A stretch of DNA of 9,665 bases from an uncultured Eubacteriales bacterium (GTDB lineage Bacteria; Bacillota; Clostridia; Christensenellales; Christensenellaceae): assembly GCA_900545085.1 (NCBI GenBank), contig UQXU01000064.1, forward strand, positions 1-9,665. The letters run 5' to 3'. This document shows, piece by piece, positions 1 through 6,224 of the stretch. The notes under the pieces were generated by a model. It did not search any database. It was not told where the DNA came from and saw only the letters and a program-made list of their open reading frames with translations. The position numbers and the translations under genes were made by a program. Position 1 is the stretch's first letter, and each line of letters begins with the position of its first letter.

Positions 1-467
1 AAGTGTTTCAAAAAGACAATTCCTTTGAGGGCAAGTATTTAATTGCTATTCCTGTGGATGAGGATCTATCTAAAGTAGAATGGAGTGGAAGAGATTATCA
101 AACTCGTCGAAATTTATATAAGCAGGCTAGTGCTTACTTAACTTCAAATGAAAAAACTATAACGTGGGCTTTAGCTGAAGGAGAGGAAGAAAGTCGAATT
201 AGGGAGTTTGGATCGATAAAGCCCTGTATCTGGGGATCTGATGCACATGGGTACGATCGGTTATTCAAACCTGAATATGATAAGTATTGTTGGTTGAAAA
301 CAGAACCTTCCTTTGATGGACTAAAGCAAATTGTGTATGAGCCATCTGCGCGAGTACGGATACAAAAAGACCGACCGAATGAAAAAATCCACATCAGATT
401 ATTGAGTCAATTGTGTTCGATGATAAGAATTTTCAACAGACTCCTGTTGTGTTCAATGATTCGCTGA
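1..467 (+). CDS. TrlF-like PHP/ATPase protein, N-terminal part, open at left edge and frameshifted
   Basis: This is the reading frame entering from the left edge; the GTG at position 3 is not a convincing start, so the gene begins outside the window. The visible part ends a PHP-type (polymerase and histidinol phosphatase) metal-dependent region. A GSDAH motif, the usual late metal-binding motif of PHP domains, is followed by a WLKTEPSFDGLKQIVYEP segment. That combination is typical of the large PHP-plus-AAA/SMC-like ATPases named TrlF-like in databases (name from memory, not verified here). The frame leaves family-like sequence after RPNEK, at an A6 run (382-387). The last ~27 residues (LLSQLCSMIR...) look like out-of-frame translation up to the stop at 465-467. 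The natural continuation, HQIIESI then FDDKNF, lies in the +2 frame and leads into the ATPase at 413-2278. The two pieces are therefore one gene split by a one-base shift: a pseudogene, a homopolymer sequencing error, or programmed slippage. The region is AT-rich compared with the right end of the window. Confidence 0.75.
   Translation, partial: VFQKDNSFEGKYLIAIPVDEDLSKVEWSGRDYQTRRNLYKQASAYLTSNEKTITWALAEGEEESRIREFGSIKPCIWGSDAHGYDRLFKPEYDKYCWLKTEPSFDGLKQIVYEPSARVRIQKDRPNEKIHIRLLSQLCSMIRIFNRLLLCSMIR
382..387 (+). other. A6 run at the frameshift point of the TrlF-like gene
   Basis: Upstream frame reads GAA AAA ATC; the frame that continues the protein reads AAA AAT CCA CAT CAG. One extra A, or a -1 slip of the lysine codon AAA back by one base, restores RPNEKNPHQIIESI and joins the PHP part to the ATPase part. 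The downstream frame is closed just upstream by a TGA at 380-382, so the crossover must fall between about 383 and 400. The homopolymer run is the obvious place. Confidence 0.7.
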
Positions 468-2278
468 CCTGCATTATTGGCGGTAAATCTACAGGAAAAT
501 CGTTATTACTACGACAGTTAGCTGCTGTAATAGATCCGAAGGGTGTCGAGAAACAAGAAAAAATCTCTTCAATTGCAAGAAAACCGTTTAATGTCAATGA
601 TGCTACCGTTTATTGGAAGGATGGAACTACAGAAACAAGGAAAATTGTTTATATTCCCCAAACTTATCTAAATAAAACTATAGATAATCCAGAGGAATCG
701 ACTGCAATTACCCAGATTATAGAAGATGTTTTATTACAAGAGCCTGGTATCCGGATGGCACACACCACATTACAGGAAACAACAGATAGCATCAAACGAA
801 AAACACAAGCTGATATTCAGACTTTAATGGAAACGTCTCATAAGCTTGGCACAGTAGAAGAAAGTATAAAACAAGAAGGAACTGTTAGTACATTTACTGA
901 GACTATTAAAAGTTTAGAAACTGAACGAACGGAACTTGCTGAAAAAGTAAATATAAGTCAAGATGAGATTGATCGTTTTAGAAAAATAGAGGAAAAAATT
1001 CAAACATCTAATGCAGAAATCTCTAAGCTGACTATAGAGTTGGATAAATTAACGAAGATAGCCCTTCCAGTGGTGGTTATTCCAGGTTGTTTTCAATCTG
1101 CGGATGGATTTGGTATCGATAATTCGCTTAGCGAGGATTTTCCACAAAGTGAACGTGAATTAATAGACCTAATAGCTGCACTTCAAAGTAAGATTTCTTC
1201 AGTGTGGATTCCAGAAATTGAAAAAATCAAAGCACGGCTAGTATCTGACATTGATAATTACAAGAAGAAGGTTAATGAATTTAAATCTGAATACAATGTA
1301 TTAAAGAATAAGATTGCACAAAATGAACAACTTCAAAAAATAACATCCAGAATTGCTGTTGAAGGAGAAAAGCTGCAAAATGCGAAAGTTCGAGAATTGC
1401 AACGAGATGGTCATATAAAGAGGATTGCAGACTTAAGAGATAGTATTCTCAAGTCACAGATAGATTATCTGAGGGCATACGAAGAATACGCAGATATTGT
1501 GCGTGAAACAGGGATAAAAAAAGATACTGCGCTTATTTTTGGTGCTAAGATTGTATGGCGACGAGAACCGTTTATCAATTCACTCTCTAATATGTTCAAT
1601 AACAGAAATTATTCACCATTTAAAGCGGAATATGGTTTTGATTTGGGGAGATTGGAAGAAAATGACTATGGTATTAAGCTTCTTGAAAATATTTGGAAAG
1701 CGATGGACGACTCCAATAAATATGGCGGACTAACAGTAAAGACAGGATATACCGAAGAAAAAGTATTGCGTCAACTCTTCGATGATTGGTACAATGTCCA
1801 TTATATTGTTAGAAGTGGAAATGATACGATAGAAGAAATGTCACCAGGTAAGAAGGCCCTTGTACTACTTGAATTGCTTATCGGACTTGAAGAAAGTAAA
1901 TGCCCAATATTAATTGATCAACCTGAAGACGACCTTGATAACAGATCCATATACGATGAATTAGTTCAATTTATTAGAAAAAAGAAAGAGGAACGTCAGA
2001 TTATTATTGTTACACACAATGCTAATGTTGTTCTGGGAGCAGATGCTGAAGAAGTTATAATTGCAAATCAGCAGGGAAAAGATGCAGAGAATACAAAAGC
2101 TCGCTTTGAATATCGAAGCGGTGCGATAGAGAATGATGAAGTTCTGAAAGATGCCTCTGGAAATACCTTGCCTGGGATTTTAAATCAAGCAGGTATTCAG
2201 ACTCAAATGTGCGACATATTGGAAGGCGGAAAGACTGCGTTTCAACTTAGACAGAACAAATACGCAGTAACTGTATAA
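413..2278 (+). CDS. TrlF-like SMC/ABC-type ATPase, C-terminal part of frameshifted gene
   Basis: The ATPase half of the split TrlF-like protein (621 residues from the first GTG; the frame is open from 383). The GTG has no recognisable ribosome binding site, so independent translation is doubtful and the true start is upstream in the other frame. Counting from this GTG, the Walker A motif GGKSTGKS is at about residues 23-30 and a long charged coiled-coil-like region spans about 115-370. An ABC-signature equivalent, SPGKKA, is near 477-482. Walker B is LIDQPEDDLDN with D502-D507, and an H-loop histidine in VTHNAN is near 535. This layout is that of SMC/Rad50-like ATPases: two half ATPase sites separated by a coiled coil. 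In this family the N-terminal PHP domain would be the metal-dependent catalytic part, and the ATPase would regulate or position it. Related large ATPases often sit in defence islands, but nothing here proves that role. The HAD gene follows after about 110 bases on the same strand. The ATPase motifs are intact, so the damage, if real, is limited to the frameshift. Confidence 0.8.
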   Translation: MFDDKNFQQTPVVFNDSLTCIIGGKSTGKSLLLRQLAAVIDPKGVEKQEKISSIARKPFNVNDATVYWKDGTTETRKIVYIPQTYLNKTIDNPEESTAITQIIEDVLLQEPGIRMAHTTLQETTDSIKRKTQADIQTLMETSHKLGTVEESIKQEGTVSTFTETIKSLETERTELAEKVNISQDEIDRFRKIEEKIQTSNAEISKLTIELDKLTKIALPVVVIPGCFQSADGFGIDNSLSEDFPQSERELIDLIAALQSKISSVWIPEIEKIKARLVSDIDNYKKKVNEFKSEYNVLKNKIAQNEQLQKITSRIAVEGEKLQNAKVRELQRDGHIKRIADLRDSILKSQIDYLRAYEEYADIVRETGIKKDTALIFGAKIVWRREPFINSLSNMFNNRNYSPFKAEYGFDLGRLEENDYGIKLLENIWKAMDDSNKYGGLTVKTGYTEEKVLRQLFDDWYNVHYIVRSGNDTIEEMSPGKKALVLLELLIGLEESKCPILIDQPEDDLDNRSIYDELVQFIRKKKEERQIIIVTHNANVVLGADAEEVIIANQQGKDAENTKARFEYRSGAIENDEVLKDASGNTLPGILNQAGIQTQMCDILEGGKTAFQLRQNKYAVTV

Positions 2279-2374
2279 GTGGTATTTGCAGTGTATTTGA
2301 GCACCGTTTTCATGCAGTAGAGTAACATAGTGGATGAAATGTATTTCGTATAAATATTGCTAATCATTCTATAA

Positions 2375-2380
2375 AGGAGA
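2375..2380 (+). promoter_or_regulatory. Ribosome binding site of the HAD gene
   Basis: AGGAGA lies 8 bases before the ATG at 2389. It decides the start in favour of this ATG over the in-frame TTG immediately before it (2386). Confidence 0.75.
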
Positions 2381-2388
2381 TTGATTTG

Positions 2389-3297
2389 ATGGCAAATATT
2401 ATTGCTGTGATTTGGGACTGTGACAAAACATTGGTTGATGGATATATGCAGGATCCTATTTTTGCGGATTATCAGATTGACGCATCTGATTTTTGGAAAA
2501 AAGTAAATTCACGCCCTCAAGAACTGGCGAAACAAGGAATTAGGGTGAATCGAGATACATATTATCTGAATTATTTTATTCAGTGTGCGCATGATGGTAC
2601 GTTAAAAGGCCTTAATAATGCGAAACTGAAAGAATATGGACAAAAGCAAAAATTTTATAAGGGTATTCCGGAGATTTTTGAAAAGACCAAAAATATGTTC
2701 AAAGACAACAAAAGCTATGCGGAATATGGAATTCAAGTTGAGCACTATATTGTCAGCACGGGATTTGCGGAAATTATTCGTGGTTCAAAATTGATGCCAT
2801 TTGTTGACGACGTGTGGGGATGTGAGCTTTTAGAAACTCCTGATAAGGACGACAATATGGTGATAGGTGAAACAGTGTATACAATTGATAATACCACGAA
2901 AACTAGAGCAATATTTGAAATCAACAAGGGAATTGGGAAAATCGATGGAATCGAAGTGAATTCAAAGATTCCGGAGGAAAATCGTAGAGTTCATTTCGAA
3001 AATATGATCTATATTGCAGATGGTCCGAGTGACATTCCTGCATTTTCCGTTGTAAAAAAAGGCGGTGGAGCAACCTTTGCCATCTATCCTAAGGGAGACA
3101 TCGAAGCCATGCGTCAGGTAGAACAGATGCGTGAGGATGGTCGTGTTGATATGTACGCGGAAGCGGATTACTCCAAAGACACTACTGCATATATGTGGAT
3201 AACTAATAGAATTCAGCAAATGGCTGATCGGATTCGGGATACAGAAAAAGCAAAAATCACGAACTCAGCCTCAGCTGTTCCTCATCATTTGGTATAA
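2389..3297 (+). CDS. HAD-superfamily hydrolase (phosphoserine-phosphatase-like)
   Basis: A 302-residue protein of the haloacid dehalogenase superfamily, probably a soluble Mg-dependent phosphatase of unknown substrate. Motif I is WDCDKTL near residues 9-15, with D10 the expected nucleophile and D12 the general acid/base. Motif II is the serine/threonine of IVSTG (S123/T124). Motif III/IV is IADGPSDIP near 209-217, with D211 and D215 the expected Mg ligands. The long segment between motifs I and II is the usual position of a cap domain. No signal peptide or membrane segment is seen. The gene follows the TrlF-like ATPase on the same strand with a ~110-base gap. It has its own AGGAGA site, so it may be co-transcribed or have a weak promoter of its own. 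Its AT-rich composition matches the upstream gene and differs from the host-like genes at the right end, which fits a shared acquisition. A metabolite phosphatase, a nucleotide phosphatase in a defence cassette, or a nucleic acid 3'-phosphatase are all possible; the sequence alone does not choose. Confidence 0.85.
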   Translation: MANIIAVIWDCDKTLVDGYMQDPIFADYQIDASDFWKKVNSRPQELAKQGIRVNRDTYYLNYFIQCAHDGTLKGLNNAKLKEYGQKQKFYKGIPEIFEKTKNMFKDNKSYAEYGIQVEHYIVSTGFAEIIRGSKLMPFVDDVWGCELLETPDKDDNMVIGETVYTIDNTTKTRAIFEINKGIGKIDGIEVNSKIPEENRRVHFENMIYIADGPSDIPAFSVVKKGGGATFAIYPKGDIEAMRQVEQMREDGRVDMYAEADYSKDTTAYMWITNRIQQMADRIRDTEKAKITNSASAVPHHLV

Positions 3298-3309
3298 TGG
3301 CATGGGAGT

Positions 3310-3337
3310 GTGACAGTTTTTTTGAGCCGGTTATAAT
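3310..3337 (+). promoter_or_regulatory. Candidate promoter antisense to the 3' end of rep
   Basis: GTGACA (3310-3315) and TATAAT (3332-3337) are separated by 16 bases, a close match to the sigma-70/sigma-A consensus. It points right, just after the HAD stop codon. No gene on the + strand follows; the transcript would run into the 3' end of the convergent rep gene. It is a prediction from the two boxes only. Confidence 0.4.
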
Positions 3338-3347
3338 TTTTAAATGT

Positions 3348-3361
3348 AAATGAATTCATTT
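3348..3361. repeat. Perfect 14-base palindrome between HAD and rep genes
   Basis: AAATGAATTCATTT reads the same on both strands. It sits in the ~130-base gap between the convergent HAD and rep genes, 10 bases after the candidate promoter. AT-rich palindromes of this size can arise by chance, but it could also be an operator. Confidence 0.4.
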
Positions 3362-3426
3362 GCCAGGGGCTGCGGACAGGTATTAGGATAGAATTCACAA
3401 AATTGAAGCCAATGTGTAATATCTTA

Positions 3427-3675
3427 TCAATTGGAAATTGCGCCTACCCCCATCTCCTCAAACTTTCCTAACAATTTAATAAAGTCAGATTTCTTAATTC
3501 TACAATCCTTACGGATGGCTGCGAGCGAAACGCAGCCGTTCGCCTTTTTCGCGATGCGACGCATCTTCTTCTTTGTCTTTTCGTGATACTTAGAGGCGTC
3601 AATACGGTCGAGCAGCTCGGAGAGCGAAACCGGATCAAAGTACGTCATATGCAGTCGATGCAGAAACTTGCTCTG
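3427..3675 (-). pseudogene. C-terminal part of Rep, separated by an in-frame amber codon
   Basis: Immediately after the TAG that ends the 243-residue Rep frame, the same frame stays open for 82 more codons to a TGA at 3427-3429. The nearest ATG in this piece is at 3646-3648 (MTYFDPVSLSELLDRI..., 73 residues), with no good ribosome binding site in front of it, so it is unlikely to be translated separately. The segment is basic and helical-looking. It includes a stretch (about NGCVSLAAIRKDCRIKKSD) that could be a helix-turn-helix, and ends KLLGKFEEMGVGAISN. Joined to the upstream part with one residue at the amber position, it gives a protein of 326 residues, close to the size of many CRI-type phage/plasmid replication proteins. 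I therefore read it as the true C-terminus of Rep, cut off by a nonsense mutation or joined by amber readthrough. Confidence 0.6.
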
Positions 3676-4407
3676 CTACTTTTCCACCTGATTGCTGAGC
3701 TCAATAAGTTGACCATACCAGTCTTTTGCCTTGGTTATCTTGGTGATTTTCGAACGACCAAACCGCAATTCCAGTCGAAGAATATGCTCGTTAATCTTGA
3801 TATCATGCCGTTTTTCAAGCTCATACGTTTTATCGTAAACCGAAAAAGCGCAGCTTTGAGACTGATTTTCAATTGTCCACGAATGCTTATCCGCCTCTTT
3901 GGATTTCTCGTCAAAATCCATATATGAACTGAAAGAAATCACGCTGTAACGGGGGATAGGATATGATTTCTTGAACATTTCAAGTCGTTTGCGTACGTCG
4001 GACCTGCTTTCGTAATACAGATTGCAGGTCAGATCGCATCGAGACAGCTTGAAAGTCTTGAGCGGTTCGGATACTCCGATATCTTTGAGAATATAATGAA
4101 GAAAGAGCTTCATTCCTGCAAAATCCATATTTCGCTTGAAAAGATCGGTTGGCTGATAATGACCGGCAAGCAGGGAAGAGGGATTGACGATCAGCGTCAG
4201 CCAGCTCGGACGAGGGCCGAAGGTCTGACTCATCTGAATTTCAACGCCCTGGGATTTGTACTGCGTGATCTGATAGTAAGAAGATAACGCATACCTATCT
4301 TTACCACAGCAGAAGCACTTGTTCTGCTCAATAATATTCTGAATTTCAGAATAGGAATACTTTCGCTTTAAGCAAAAGGTGTGAATACCGGATTCATACG
4401 TAATCAT
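3676..4407 (-). CDS. CRI-like (gene II/X, RstA-type) phage/plasmid replication protein, ends at an amber codon
   Basis: A 243-residue protein resembling replication initiators of filamentous phages and related plasmids or integrated elements (Phage_CRI, gene II/X and RstA relatives). These nick one strand to start rolling-circle replication. Suggestive segments are WLTLIVNPSSLL (about residues 69-80), LSRCDLTCNLYY, FSVYDKTYELEKR and LRLELRFGRSKITK. The pattern R-x-D, then S-x-YDK, then an R-x-E-x-R strand recurs in that family. A CFCCGK pair of cysteines near residue 31 is unexplained. I cannot point with certainty to the catalytic tyrosine or a metal-binding HUH. The ATG overlaps the TGA of the upstream helicase gene (ATGA, 4404-4407), so translation is probably coupled. 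The frame ends at TAG 3676-3678, yet the same frame continues open for 82 codons, so this is probably a truncated Rep. Family assignment is by recognition only; a different HUH-type or relaxase-like protein remains possible. Confidence 0.65.
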   Translation of the reverse strand: MITYESGIHTFCLKRKYSYSEIQNIIEQNKCFCCGKDRYALSSYYQITQYKSQGVEIQMSQTFGPRPSWLTLIVNPSSLLAGHYQPTDLFKRNMDFAGMKLFLHYILKDIGVSEPLKTFKLSRCDLTCNLYYESRSDVRKRLEMFKKSYPIPRYSVISFSSYMDFDEKSKEADKHSWTIENQSQSCAFSVYDKTYELEKRHDIKINEHILRLELRFGRSKITKITKAKDWYGQLIELSNQVEK

Positions 4408-5678
4408 TTACTGTTCCTCCGTTTTCGCGCGCATACCGTGCAGCGCTTGCAGGTTTTAGTTTCGTTCTGTCCCTGATACTCAAGAATGTCACTTGCCATG
4501 CAGTTATCGCTGTGGATAAAGTCATGCACCTGCTTCCGTTTTGTCTTTATTGTTTTAGCGGCTTTGGCTGACTGCTTTTTCGTCTTCTTGATAAAGCTGT
4601 CCGAGACAGCATCATCGTCGCCGTTCTGATCGTAGAGAAGAACACAGTGTGCCTTTCGTCCATCACGTCCCGCTCGGCCAATCTGCTGAATGTAATCCGT
4701 CATGCTGATCGGCGCGTTGAAGTGTACAACAAGTTCAATATCGGAAACATCAATACCCATCGAGAACGCCGAGGTTGAAATCATAATTTTTCTTTCACCT
4801 TGCAGGAAGTCGAACAGCAGCTCTTTCTTGTGACGCTCCGGCTTAACTCGTGAATGATAGCGAGTCACCTCGTCCGTATATCTTTCACGCAGGATATTAT
4901 ATAACGCATCGACATAAGCCGTAGTCTGCGCAAAGATCAGCACCGAGCCATCCTTGTGATATTTATCAATCAGCTTGCATAGTTTCTTGATACGGAATTC
5001 CAGCCGTTCCTCCAGCGTTTTCTTGTTGCAGGTAACGTCCTTCTTGAGCAGAATGAGATTATCGCGTCGTAAATCACTGCGGAGCACAGCAGGCTTGTCC
5101 ATATGCAGACTATCACGAATGGTATTCAATGAATCCTCGGGTATCGTTGCAGAGCAGGCGCAGATCACCGGTTTATGCTCCAGCTTATCAATAAATTCGC
5201 CAATGTGCAGATAAGCGTCACGAAACGTTTGACCCCATTCCGTAACGCAGTGGCACTCGTCAACAACTACCATAAAGATATCCGTCTGTTTCATCACAGA
5301 AAGAAAGGTGCTGTTCTGTAAACGTTCCGGCGTCACATAGAGAAAGTTCAGCCTGCCTTTGCGAGCCTTCTTTAAGATCTTTTCGGTATCTTCCTTCGTA
5401 GTGTCCTTGTCGATGTATTCAGCAGAAATGTCATGAGCTTTTAATGTCTGCACCTGGTTGTAGATCAGCGCAAGCAATGGTTCAATCACAATTGTCAGCC
5501 TGTCGGAATGAGCAAGACCAACCGTTTCGTAGATGACCTGTTTGCCGGAAGACGTGGCAGCAATCACAATCGCATCCTGTCCGGCATCAAGAGTTTTCAT
5601 CGGGATGATCTGCGCCTTGCGAGGCTTGTCAAAACCAAGCTGTTTCAAAGCAGATTTAAGATGTCGTTTAATATCCAT
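4404..5678 (-). CDS. Compact RecQ-like SF2 DNA helicase
   Basis: A 424-residue ATP-dependent helicase of the RecQ branch of superfamily 2, expected to unwind duplex DNA 3' to 5'. Motif 0 is LGFDKPRKAQ with Q23. Walker A is AATSSGKQ, with K46 present but Q47 where Ser or Thr is normal. Motif II is DECH (140-143), followed by a RecQ-type aromatic-rich loop CVTEWGQTFRDAY. Motif III is SAT (176-178), and motif V/VI runs ISTSAFSMGIDVSDIELVVHF then YIQQIGRAGRDG near 329-340. A C-terminal cysteine set (DNCMASDILEYQGQ then CKRCTVC) matches the RecQ zinc-binding domain, but the protein ends there. The winged-helix and HRDC domains of full-length RecQ are absent. The start ATG has GAGGAGG 9 bases upstream. 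The next gene, rep, begins inside its stop codon. The pairing suggests that this helicase opens the element's DNA for rolling-circle replication, a job usually done by host UvrD/PcrA/Rep SF1 enzymes. Composition is intermediate between the AT-rich left end and GC-rich right end. Confidence 0.9.
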   Translation of the reverse strand: MDIKRHLKSALKQLGFDKPRKAQIIPMKTLDAGQDAIVIAATSSGKQVIYETVGLAHSDRLTIVIEPLLALIYNQVQTLKAHDISAEYIDKDTTKEDTEKILKKARKGRLNFLYVTPERLQNSTFLSVMKQTDIFMVVVDECHCVTEWGQTFRDAYLHIGEFIDKLEHKPVICACSATIPEDSLNTIRDSLHMDKPAVLRSDLRRDNLILLKKDVTCNKKTLEERLEFRIKKLCKLIDKYHKDGSVLIFAQTTAYVDALYNILRERYTDEVTRYHSRVKPERHKKELLFDFLQGERKIMISTSAFSMGIDVSDIELVVHFNAPISMTDYIQQIGRAGRDGRKAHCVLLYDQNGDDDAVSDSFIKKTKKQSAKAAKTIKTKRKQVHDFIHSDNCMASDILEYQGQNETKTCKRCTVCARKRRNSK

Positions 5679-5681
5679 AGA

Positions 5682-5709
5682 GATAATCCTCCTCTATATA
5701 AAGATTATC
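5682..5709 (-). promoter_or_regulatory. Inverted repeat with the helicase ribosome binding site in its loop
   Basis: GATAATC (5682-5688) and GATTATC (5703-5709) are exact reverse complements separated by 14 bases. On the - strand the GAGGAGG ribosome binding site (5688-5694) lies in the loop and at the edge of one arm. As RNA this would be a weak 7-bp AU-rich hairpin that could mask the site; as DNA it could bind a dimeric repressor. Confidence 0.45.
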
Positions 5710-5720
5710 AATATGTTGTA

Positions 5721-5752
5721 CGTGTATAAAAAGATAATGCCGAATAGTGAAC
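5721..5752 (-). promoter_or_regulatory. Candidate promoter of the helicase-rep operon
   Basis: On the - strand TTCACT is followed after 17 bases by TATACA, upstream of the helicase start. Each box has about four of six consensus bases. An alternative in the same stretch is TTGAAA with TTATCT at an 18-base spacing. The position, about 45 bases before the ATG, is sensible, but the exact boxes are uncertain. Confidence 0.35.
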
Positions 5753-5787
5753 TTTTTTCAAAAATTTATTACATTTTTTGATATAAT

Positions 5788-5826
5788 AAAAAAACGTCTC
5801 AAATACCTTCCCTGAGTATTTGAGAC
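5788..5826 (-). terminator. Leftward rho-independent terminator
   Basis: A perfect 11-bp stem (GTCTCAAATAC, 5796-5806, with its complement at 5816-5826) encloses a 9-base loop. On the - strand it is followed by GTTTTTTTATTAT, so it stops transcription coming from the right. It shields the helicase-rep promoter region from upstream transcription. No convincing gene lies just upstream of it on that strand. Confidence 0.75.
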
Positions 5827-5897
5827 ACAAATATTGCATTTATTCATAATAAAAATGTAAAAAAGTTAGATTAAATAGATGGATTTTGCCGGATTTT

Positions 5898-5933
5898 TTG
5901 TTCTGGCGCTGCATGTTGTTCTGGCGCTGCATG
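5898..5933. repeat. Perfect 18-base tandem duplication
   Basis: TTGTTCTGGCGCTGCATG occurs twice in direct succession (5898-5915 and 5916-5933). On the - strand it lies within a short doubtful frame (5840-6070), where it would duplicate MQRQNN. It could be a recent slippage duplication or a pair of binding sites. Confidence 0.85.
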
Positions 5934-5945
5934 AAATTCAGTCTT

Positions 5946-6198
5946 TGTAGCCGTCTGTAGCCAAACTTTCCGGTAGCCATCCCATCGACCCTTATTTCGC
6001 CAGCAATAAGCGGCGCTACGAGCGGGACGTCAGCAATTCGCAACCCCCCAAAAAAATTTGACGAATTCACGCCGATATGCTATAATAAGTACAGCAAAGA
6101 GATACTTTTCGGGATGCTCGTTTGCAGCCTCGTGAGTCTCAAAACCCCGTGGCTACAGGCCTCCGAGAGATTGGCTCCATGTAGCCAACTTGTAGCCA
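5946..6198. repeat. Phased TGTAGCCA repeats, candidate integrase or Rep binding sites
   Basis: TGTAGCC(A/G) occurs at 5946-5953 and 5956-5963 (10 bases apart), GGTAGCCA at 5972-5979, and exact TGTAGCCA at 6180-6187 and 6191-6198 (11 bases apart). One inverted copy, TGGCTACA, is at 6150-6157. Two close pairs spaced one helical turn apart, about 230 bases from each other, resemble arm-type sites of tyrosine recombinases or replication iterons. No integrase gene is in the window, so the function is inference. Confidence 0.5.
6058..6086 (+). promoter_or_regulatory. Near-perfect extended -10 promoter, pointing right
   Basis: TTGACG (6058-6063), a 17-base spacer, then TATAAT (6081-6086) with a TGC extended -10 element directly before it. 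Transcription would begin near 6093. This is one of the best promoters in the window, yet no convincing coding frame follows. The next strong signal on the strand is the terminator at 6512-6557. Confidence 0.75.
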
Positions 6199-6203
6199 AA
6201 ACG

Positions 6204-6224
6204 AAAAAAACGCCGTTTTACGGC
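6204..6224 (-). terminator. Weak candidate leftward terminator
   Basis: On the - strand a 5-bp GC-rich stem with a three-base loop (GCCGT AAA ACGGC) is followed by G and seven T. The stem is short, and no gene upstream on that strand needs it. Confidence 0.3.

Noticed and set aside
412..459. Near-repeat TGTGTTCGATGAT / TGTGTTCAATGAT at the TrlF-like frameshift region
   Set aside because: Only 12 of 13 bases match, and both copies lie in plausible coding sequence (VFDD and VFND); the similarity is probably chance.
3583..3927. 114-codon + strand frame inside the rep region
   Set aside because: Antisense to the Rep frame, which has family-like motifs; the + strand translation has no domain.
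5840..6070. 76-codon - strand frame ending near the leftward terminator
   Set aside because: GTG start without a ribosome binding site, overlaps the opposite promoter and includes the 18-base tandem duplication; no family recognised.
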